Source: Cristatella mucedo
Lineage: Eukaryota > Bryozoa > Phylactolaemata > Cristatellidae
Assembly (NCBI GenBank): GCA_009760855.2
Contig: WPIO01000017.1
Coordinates: 905,001 to 930,000, forward strand
Direction of reading: 5' to 3'
Length of the DNA: 25,000 nucleotides
Shown here: one piece after another, positions 18,484 through 25,000 of the stretch
Position numbering within the stretch: the stretch's first letter is position 1
Layout of the letters: each line of letters opens with the position of its first letter
Made by a program: the position numbers and the translations under genes
Notes under the pieces: generated by a model
What the model was told of the DNA's origin: nothing
What the model saw: only the letters and a program-made list of their open reading frames with translations
Database searches by the model: none

Positions 18484-18775
18484 CTACTCTACTGGTGGTT
18501 TAGCTATCGTCGAGACTGCTCTTTAATCGGCTCTCAGCAAAGGGCTTCGAGTGATACTAGATTATGAGGTTTCTCAATCGACTGCTCAATGCGACCGTTG
18601 GCTAGTGCTTTCGAGCTACTGATCGCGCTGTACGGCTAATATACGCTAGACTTCTGCGAGGTCCGATACATTAAACTGTGAAGTGGGCATTGCGCGTAGA
18701 ACGTTTAATAGATGAAGATTGTGCAGAAAAGCAGTTAGCACGTCTGGCGTGTTTAGCCGCTTTATAAAAATCCTA
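18484..18775. other. Spacer upstream of exon-like frame
   Basis: TATAAAAA at 18763-18770 lies only 6-13 bases before the ATG of the exon-like frame at 18776, too close to serve that ATG with normal TATA spacing. No other feature is seen. Confidence 0.35.
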
Positions 18776-18878
18776 ATGTCGCGTCCCCCCTTCTCCGCCG
18801 CTGTTTCTCCCGCTCGGACGACGATTGGCCTTCTTATACTTCTCCTGCTGCTACATTTTCTCGCTCGGCTCGGCAGAG
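18776..18878 (+). CDS. Candidate first exon 1, signal-anchor type
   Basis: From ATG 18776 the frame encodes 34 residues plus one base. It begins Met-Ser-Arg-Pro-Pro, has about 17 mostly polar residues with Arg at 3 and 14, then a strongly hydrophobic run 'GLLILLLLLHFLARLG', then Arg. Base 18878 is followed by GTAAGCG, giving CAGAG|GTAAGC, a good splice donor that splits a Gly codon after its first base (phase 1). Read-through gives a stop at 18908-18910, so the frame makes sense only if spliced. Positive residues before the hydrophobic segment fit a signal peptide or a type II membrane anchor. A frame of the same plan, phase and ending lies at 21618-21717. No downstream exon was found in the window, so family and function are unknown. 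Confidence 0.4.
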
Positions 18879-19079
18879 GTAAGCGAGGGCTGCGGGTGGG
18901 CGGGATCTAAGCGCTGTAATTTACAGCCGCATTTAAGCACCCTACCGAACTGATTTTAAAAGGTCAGTTTCCCAGCAGCTCCTTTAGCGGAGGCTTTCGG
19001 AAGCCTCTTGGTCCCACCACCAGAGGCCGACTCCAAATTAGAGCACTGAATGGGTGGAGCCGGCCCGCTATGCACACAT
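18879..19079. other. Spacer, possibly intron
   Basis: It starts with the GTAAGCG donor. A small hairpin GAGGCTT-TCGG-AAGCCTC lies at 18990-19007. The minus strand beyond 19080 is LINE; whether LINE wording reaches back to 18956 is uncertain. Confidence 0.35.
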
Positions 19080-19358
19080 CTACTCATGAAAGCGAGAAAG
19101 TCGGATCTTCCGTCCGTTAAGCGGCAGGATGGTGCAGCGTTGTCTTCCGTGACGGAGCCACTGTGACTCGGCGAAGCGAGTCCACAGGCCGTGAGCTGCT
19201 CGTATGATAGCAAACCTTCTTCGAGGCCTGGCGTCCTCCGAGTACACAGGCTGAGAGGCTTCGAAATCGAGAAGGGATGTTACAAAAAATGCATGGACCA
19301 ATTTGGATGTAGTATCCCTGTCTAAGCAACCTTGAATTTTAGCAATATTATGTAGCTT

Positions 19359-19364
19359 AAAGTA
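19359..19364. repeat. Target duplication, left copy
   Basis: AAAGTA here and at 19519-19524 flank the SINE at 19365-19518. The uninterrupted LINE H reads CTGCCTACTTTCAGCTACAT at this point (17303 onward), so TACTTT was duplicated on insertion. Confidence 0.65.
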
Positions 19365-19518
19365 ATACTAATAATAATAAAATAATATTACTTGATTTAA
19401 CAGCCCCCTTTTGTATAGCAGCAGAAGGACGTCACGGATATTACCACCACTTTTAGCGGTGTTAAAGAATCGCGAACCACAGGAATCTAACCCACGACCA
19501 CGGAACCGAGGTCGTGGA
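19365..19518 (-). mobile_element. 5'-truncated SINE, family 1, inside LINE I
   Basis: On the minus strand it begins inside the SINE at TTCCACGACCTCGGTTCC, so the A box and head are missing. The B-box region GGTCGTGGGTTAGATTCC, the body AAAGTGGTGGTAATATCCGT and the end GCTATACAAAAGGGGGCTGT with TTAAATCAAG are kept. The tail is (ATT)-rich (about 19365-19390), like that of the LINEs. It interrupts LINE I cleanly and is flanked by AAAGTA duplications, so it is younger than that LINE. Confidence 0.8.
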
Positions 19519-19524
19519 AAAGTA
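19519..19524. repeat. Target duplication, right copy
   Basis: The second AAAGTA of the pair flanking the nested SINE. LINE sequence continues directly after it on the plus-strand map (GGCAGACTTGACTGCGGAGC). Confidence 0.65.
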
Positions 19525-19635
19525 GGCAGACTTGACTGCGGAGCTGATGTATTAATCTAGTAGTGAAAGGTCAGTTTAGAATAGGTCACAGAGATTAGGT
19601 GCGTATACAACAGGAGATATGCTAGCGGAGCCGAT

Positions 19636-19695
19636 TTCGATCGCTAGTATTTCGATCGCTAGTATTTCGATCGCTAGTATTTCGATCGCCAGTAT
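19636..19695 (-). repeat. 15-bp minisatellite, 4 units, within LINE
   Basis: Four tandem units of TTCGATCGCTAGTAT (the last unit has C for T at its tenth base), followed by a partial TTCCAG. On the minus strand each unit is five codons (Ile-Leu-Ala-Ile-Glu). The array lies where other copies read 'KLEKLMLKIGSVSIS', so the reading frame runs through it unchanged ('KLEILAIE...IGSASIS'). Confidence 0.9.
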
Positions 19696-20345
19696 TTCCA
19701 GTTTTAGAGTAACACTTGGTTTTCCCATGACTAGCATTCTGGTTTTGTCATCATTTAATTTGAGAAATGGCCTTTCCAGCGGAAGTGGCTCGTAATCAGG
19801 GGTTCAAAATCATTAAGCACGTTAGCAAGTGCCGTGTTGCTGCATTCTACCAATGACGACAGGTCGGAAAGGGTATTGAGCAGCAGGGGCGATGCAGATG
19901 TTCTTGCACGGACAGCATCGATGTCAAGGGTCTTGAGATTTCACTATTCGCAGATGATTTTGAATGCGGAGGAGGGCACATACTGTAGACTGAATGAAAT
20001 CTGCATGTGATCATATAAGCAGAACTTGATCATAATTGGCGATGACGATTGGCGACCCTTGATGTGAGTAGAGTCATGCACATGAGCCACAAGACAAAAT
20101 TAGTCAGCCAGTGCACACTATTCAGCTCTGAAGTAGTCAGATAAGTAATCAAAATGAATTTTAAAATAACCCTTAACGAGGAGATTCAGATTTCTTGCAT
20201 GCGGAATCGAAGTGAGGTGAGAGAAATCTGAGATAAATGAGGACTTGGTAGGGCAACGATAACATAGCCAAAATAAAGAACGTCTATACCTTTTTAAGAA
20301 GCTCATATATTCAACGTACAGCTGCATATTTCACAATCGGAGAGC

Positions 20346-21617
20346 AAAACATGTGACTGACCCGTGTAAGACAAGGCGTACGTGTCCACTAAACATCACA
20401 GTTGCGGCGAAGCCCGCCATCTTGTTTCTTTGAAGTCGAAAACTGAGCATATGGACTGTAAATATGGACCAGTCTGCGCCAAACTACAGCATGAAGTACG
20501 TGTTACCATGCCTGTGAATTCTGTGAAGCACACAGGCAGTATAACAATTATAACATATTCCTAATGATTATAGCTCAGGGATCCCTAATTGTTCCTTACA
20601 AATTTGATAGTCTAGCTGATTTAACATGCTAGAACTTCAGTATAAACGTTTTGCTCGGGCCAGCTATTCCGCTGAAGACTACTGTACTTCCTATACTAAT
20701 AATTTCAACTTGGCTTATTAGAAACAAAGTGAAGAGAAATGTTGTTGGGACAAAGTTAGCACACTGCCCACTGATGCATTGCTAGCGGAATTTGCTGTCG
20801 GCGGCGAGATCGTACAAATACGCCTCGTCAAATGTGTCACCACTATGCGTGGCAGTGACATCGGAAGCTTAAGATTAATAAGCGATAGCCATCATTCCAT
20901 CTTTGTAGACCATTAGGGAGCAGGTCTTTTTGTTGAAGTTAATTTCAACACTACGGCTTTAGTTTCGAGCTAGGTAATTAACACTTCGGTGGCCATTGAT
21001 AGTCGCCACCACCAGACCTCGCACATAAGCAACGGGTATGACAGCAGCCATCCATGGTAATTGAGTCTCCAAGCATCCGTTGACCATACATCGCGGCAGT
21101 GCTCCTGCAGGGCAGATTTGGAAAGCTTAGTCACATGCAGTGCAAGAGCCAATGACAAGCCAGATTAGAGATAGCCGGGGCATTCAAGCACCGAGATTAC
21201 TGGATGGAGTTAATTTTTATTTTATTTAGGACAGTCAGCAAGCTGTCTCGTTCTAAAGCCCACTTAGCTGACTGCTGGTCGGTGAGACCAAAAAGCAACC
21301 ATAACCGAATAGCGGGTGATGGACGGATGAATGCATATTTCTCGTCGTTCTGCCGACCGAAGGCATTCGGCAGAGCTCCTCGTTCGAGCCGCATAAACGG
21401 CAGCCTGCAGAGCACAGCTGAGCGGGAGTCTAAATCGAAGGGTGTCGCTCTAGAAGACAGCTGTCAGTGCCGTAGTCAGTTTTGAGAGCTTAATGTGCTT
21501 CGCTACAGCTCTTTCTGCAGCGGGTTTAGCTTGCTTCAAGCCTACTCTATAACCTATGGACAGAGATTGCAGCCCGTCATGCAGCGTCATGCTATCGCAG
21601 CCGACTGGATGCCGCAG
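20346..21617. other. Unassigned sequence
   Basis: Frames of 60-93 codons on both strands (for example minus 20970-21158 and plus 21204-21485) carry no domain I know. An 8-bp stem-loop TCTGCCGA/TCGGCAGA lies at 21349-21374. No LINE, SINE or RNA gene was recognised between the end of LINE I and the second exon-like frame. Confidence 0.35.
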
Positions 21618-21717
21618 ATGTCGAGATACCGTCAACCATCAAGTGAGCTTTCAATCAGCAACGGATTAGTACTTCTTCTCGCTGTGACTGTCGTGTCACT
21701 CTACGTATTATCTCGGG
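21618..21717 (+). CDS. Candidate first exon 2, signal-anchor type
   Basis: From ATG 21618 the frame encodes 33 residues plus one base: Met-Ser-Arg-Tyr-Arg, a polar stretch ('QPSSELSISN'), a hydrophobic segment 'GLVLLLAVTVVSLYVL', then Ser-Arg. Base 21717 is followed by GTAAGAAC, a usable splice donor (CGGG|GTAAGA) splitting a Gly codon in phase 1, exactly as at 18878. Read-through ends at a stop at 21732-21734. In-frame ATGs upstream (from 21495, and 'MQRHAIAADWMPQ' just before) could lengthen it; I chose the Met-Ser-Arg start because it matches the other frame. Arg residues before the hydrophobic segment fit a signal anchor with the N terminus in the cytoplasm. Family unknown. Confidence 0.4.
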
Positions 21718-22004
21718 GTAAGAACACTGCGTAGCTAGGAGATCGGGTAGAACGATGATGTATCGCCGCTCTTTAGCGAGAAAACCTTATTGGTTCAGAC
21801 GATCTCTATTAATCTTGAAAAATTGCAGCAGCAGGGTAAACTCCGGAGAAAGGTGCTCGCTGTCCGAGTAGTAGGCCGTCATTTTGGAAAGAATGCTGCC
21901 ATCTGGACGACGGCATTTATTTTTCGGACAAACCTGTGTCAGTTTCCAGTTTATGTCTGCGATAATGAGTACATATTTTGATTAGAGATAGGAGAGATTT
22001 TGAG
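21718..22004. other. Spacer, possibly intron
   Basis: It starts with the GTAAGAAC donor. A 63-codon plus-strand frame (21790-21981) has no recognised domain. No acceptor or repeat is evident. Confidence 0.3.
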
Positions 22005-22455
22005 AAGAGTAAAATAATAATTATGCATATCAATGCATTTGTATAGCAGCTTCAGAGAACTTAATATCTTTTTATACACTTTGTATATGCTGTAAAGGAA
22101 GCACGATCATATTGTCACTGGTAACATGCACAGTGTCAACATGCATAGTATGGTTAGTGGTAACATGCAAAGTGTCATGGCTTATAAAGTGTCATGGCTA
22201 GAAGGTTTTTGGCATCACGCACAGTGTCAGTACTCATAAGCATTCACAGGACGTCACAAAGACCCCAGCAAACTCTGAAATAAACAGATATGATTTTAGT
22301 TTCTTTTTAAATGTTGTCAAGTCAGGGGATGTTGTGACGTCAGTCGGAGTTGAGGTCTAGGCCTTGACAGCATACGAACTAATGGCGTGGTCTCCAAAGT
22401 ATTTGAGGTTGGTCCGAGGCACAGCTAAGCGATTTGAGTCAGAAGAGCGGAAAAA
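22005..22455 (-). mobile_element. LINE 3' fragment J
   Basis: On the minus strand the C-terminal zone starts at CCGCTCTTCTGACTCAAATC (about 22452) and passes through CTTTGGAGACCACGCC and CATCCCCTGACTTGACAACA. The 3' UTR has locally duplicated AGTGTCATGGCT units (about 22165-22200). The tail reads AAGATATTAAGTTCTCTGAA then GCTGCTATACAAATGCATTG. It is 5'-truncated and dead. It abuts LINE K head to head. Confidence 0.8.
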
Positions 22456-22464
22456 AGAACTTTT

Positions 22465-24805
22465 CTTTTAGCTAAAGTTGAATGCCAATGCTTGGCCTCT
22501 GCTGCTCAATCGCCCTTCTGACCTGTCATCATTGGTAGATTGCTACAATACGACACTAACTGACAGGCTCGAGGAGTGTGCACCTCTGACTAAGCGAACT
22601 ATGCACCCTCGCCCTGACGGCCTATGGTTTACCGCAGACATTAAACTAGCTAGGTCTACTAAGTGTAAGCTTGAAAAAACATACAAAAAATCACGACTGA
22701 CTGTCCATCGTCAGGCATACGAGGACTACTTACTATCTTACCAATCGATCCTAGCAAAAGGCCGAGTCTAGCTTCTATAAAACATAGTTGAATCACAGAT
22801 GCCCAATCCAAAAATGCTGATGTCGACGATCAACCATCTCCTCAACCGCACCCAGGTAAGCTCCTTATCTAATGATTCCTGTGATGATCTAGCTGATCGC
22901 TTCTCTAGCTTCTTTGTCAAGAAAACAGACAAGATCAGAGAGACCATCCCTAAGATAGCAGCACCCCCTGGAATGCTGTCTCTCGATTCCATGCAGCACC
23001 TCGATGTCTACATTTAAAGGGGTCACTAGTGACCTCGTCCCGAAGTTCATAGAATCAAAGGAGACGACTATTCCTCAGGACCCTATTCCCACTGTCCTGC
23101 TTCTACGATGCATTGATCTGCTGCTGCCATGCATAACTAATATCATTAATATGTCATTAGCCTCAGGTCATGTCCCGGCACCCCTCAAAAAGGCTTTAGT
23201 CAGGCCACTACTAAAGAAAGCAACATTAAACCAAGAGAACTTGAACAACTTCCGCCCCAGTCTCCCTTCTACCGTTTCTGTCAAAGACACGGGAACGAGT
23301 CGTGGCAGACCAGCTGAACTCATATATTGAAACTTCAAACATTGCTAGTTAGTTCTAGTCTGGCTTTAGAGCTAATCACTCCACAGAGTCAGCATTGCTT
23401 CGGGTGTACATATGACCTACTTAGGAGTGCAGACATGTGTAGAGTATCTCTGCTTGTTTTGCTTGATCTTTCGGCAGCTTTTGATACTATCAATCACCGA
23501 GTCCTTCTTGAGAACCTCTCATCTTGTCTGGGCATTACTGGCACTGCATTACAATGGTTAATGTCCTATCTCGCTGAAAGACTCCAGAGTATTGATGTGA
23601 ATAGACAAAGATCATCCGAGAAGCCTCTGAAATATGGGGTACCTCAGGGCTCCGTGCTTGGTGCTGGTCTTTTCACGGTTTATACTCTCCCTCTTGCCGA
23701 TGTGATTGCCAAGCACAATCTAGGCTAACCCTTCTATGCGGATGACACTCAGTTGCACCTTAACTTTGATCCCTTCCAGCCCTCGAGCAGGCAGAATTCT
23801 CTCAACTCCCTTGCTGCATGTATTGATTACATCCACTCATGGATGGCAGAAAATTGTCTTAAATTGAATGAGGATAAAACCAACTTACTTGTTATGGGCA
23901 AACCAAGTGTGAGTCAGAAATTGGAAAAGCTAATGCTCAAAATTGGCTCTGTCAGCATATCTCTTGGTTCAATCTGAACGAAACTTAGCTGTCATGTTCC
24001 AAGTGACCTTTCGTTAGACGATCACATCAGCTCCGCAGTCAAGATTGCCCACTACATTGCTAAAGTTCTGGCTTGCTTAGACACGGATACCACACCTAAG
24101 TTGGTCCATGCATTTATGACGACCTGTCTTGACTTCTGTAACTCACTGCTTGCTGGTTTACCGACCTGTGCACTCAGGCGCTTACAGTGTGTGCAAAAAT
24201 CTGCAGCTAGGCTTGTCTACCGTGAGCGTCGCAGTTGCCACATCACACCACTTCTTGCCGATCTGCACTGGCTGCCAGTCAAACAGCGTATCGACTTCAA
24301 GGTTGTTGCCACTTACTTTTATGTCCCTTTACTCTTTGGCTGCAGCCAATCTATCAGATCTACTGCCCCACCAGGCTAAGCATAGTACCACTCGCTTTTT
24401 GAATCTAATTGTTTACCTATACCTCGTACAAATCTCAAATCATCTGGAGACCATGCCTTTAGTTCGTATGCTCCCAAAGCTCTGGAACTGCCGACTTGCG
24501 TCACGACATCCCCTGACTTGACCAAATTTACAAAGAAACTAAAAACGCACCTATTTATCACAGCATTTAGTAGGTCCTTGTGATTCGACCTTTATGTGCT
24601 TATGAGTGCTGACACTGTGCATGCTGCCACTAACCACACTTGCATGCTGACCCTGTGCATGTCACCCTTAGCCATGTTACTCTTGCTGTTTATTGAGTAT
24701 GCTACCACTATACATTTGATCGTGCTTACTTTGCAGCAATTGTAAAGCACCAAGACAGAGATTGAGTTCTCTGAGGGTGCTTTATTAGGTGTATTATTAT
24801 ATTAT
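22465..24805 (+). mobile_element. LINE K (linker, RT, C-terminus, tail)
   Basis: The copy starts in the linker, so the endonuclease is missing. Segments in order: 'PDGLWFTADIKLARSTKCKL' (22600s), 'MLMSTINHLLNRTQ' (22815), 'DPIPTVLLLRCIDLLLPCIT' (23070) and 'PAPLKKALVRPLLKKATLNQ'. RT motif A is 'LLDLSAAFDTINHRVL' with the catalytic Asp codon at 23483-23485, motif B 'GVPQGSVLG' (about 23637-23663) and motif C YADD at 23735-23746. Next come 'CLKLNEDKTNLLVMGKPSVS', 'LVHAFMTTCLDFCNSLLAGL' and the C-terminal domain in broken frame to about 24580. The 3' UTR has two TGCATGCTG boxes (24618, 24641), and the TTCTCTGAGGGTGCTTTATT terminus leads to an ATT tail. All three RT motifs are readable, but at least five frame breaks (near 22770, 23010, 23330, 23728 and 23980) rule out activity. 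Confidence 0.9.
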
Positions 24806-25000
24806 TAACGCACTGTAATCCTCGCGCTAGCCTCTTAAACTCTACAATTGGAGATTCTTGTGACTGATCATATATGCATCAATAAGGATGCCTGCTGTAC
24901 CTAACCAGAAACAACAGGTTGCTACACAGATTGTGGAACGTTGACTACTCGACTGCGTGGCAACTCTTTTGACGAAGATAATGGTGGTCTATGGTATGTC
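24806..25000. other. End of window, no feature seen
   Basis: Unassigned sequence after the LINE K tail. No target duplication partner for LINE K was recognised here. Confidence 0.4.

Larger units (their letters stand above)
19080..20345 (-). mobile_element. LINE I, RT core deleted, SINE nested inside
   Basis: On the minus strand, endonuclease wording ('LLVKGYFKIHFDYLSDYF', 20118-20327) is followed by the linker ('KTLDIDAVRARTSASPLLL' and 'SDLSSLVECSNTALANVL'). At about 19770 the sequence jumps to 'LKLNDDKTRMLVMGKPSVT', a segment lying after YADD in the copy at 22465. About 1.25 kb carrying RT motifs A to C is therefore missing. A 15-bp minisatellite follows (19636-19695), then 'TDLSLLD' wording, then an inserted SINE (19365-19518). 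The LINE resumes at 19358 with GCTACATAATATTGCTAAAA and 'LVHAFFVTSLLDF', fading near 19080. The element cannot be active. Confidence 0.8.

Noticed and set aside
19636-19695. CRISPR-like array
   Set aside because: The units are 15 bp, head to tail without spacers, and lie inside a LINE; this is a minisatellite.
22799-23977. Active reverse transcriptase gene
   Set aside because: Motifs A, B and C are all readable, but the frame breaks several times and the endonuclease is missing.
22005-24805. Twin-priming inversion of a single LINE
   Set aside because: Both halves carry a complete 3' UTR and tail; twin priming would leave only one.

Overview
The window looks like accessory nuclear DNA from an animal. 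It shows no operons, no ribosome-binding sites and no long intact genes. It is dominated by decayed copies of one non-LTR retrotransposon (LINE) and by short tRNA-like SINEs. The LINE has an APE-type endonuclease, a reverse transcriptase with a YADD box, and a C-terminal segment reading like 'NLKSFGDRAFSSYSPKAWN'. It ends in a GTAAAGCGCCTAGAAA-type 3' terminus with an (ATT)n tail. Those traits are typical of the L2/CR1-like group of metazoan elements. The phylum cannot be fixed from the sequence; GC-rich islands, splice donors and one TATA/Inr pair only say animal-like.

Layout. 1-3000: a minus-strand LINE remnant (66-790), a SINE (1412-1600) and two LINE tails. 3000-3590: a GC-rich block with a 137-codon open frame, a 31-nt near-perfect palindrome and a polyadenylation-like end. 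5000-6640: GC-rich islands with a TATA/Inr-like core promoter, three strong hairpins (one with a G-quadruplex-capable loop), a SINE and (GGC)10. 6870-12860: mostly unassigned sequence with scattered LINE tails, a well-preserved LINE 3' fragment (10886-11425) and a SINE cluster (8815-9128). 13200-14085: a rearranged minus-strand LINE. 15290-18072: the longest LINE, endonuclease to tail, plus strand. 19080-20345: a minus-strand LINE lacking its RT core, interrupted by a 5'-truncated SINE flanked by a 6-bp duplication and carrying an in-frame 15-bp minisatellite. 22005-22455 and 22465-24805: two LINE copies lying head to head.

The most gene-like signals outside repeats are two short plus-strand frames at 18776-18878 and 21618-21717. 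Each starts Met-Ser-Arg, has about 15 polar residues, one hydrophobic segment and an Arg-Gly ending, and runs into a GTAAG splice donor in the same phase (phase 1). I read them as possible alternative or paralogous first exons of a signal-anchor membrane protein whose later exons lie outside the window. No complete host gene, true tRNA, rRNA, CRISPR array or viral gene was found. All LINE reading frames are broken and presumed inactive. Family calls are by eye and no database search was possible.
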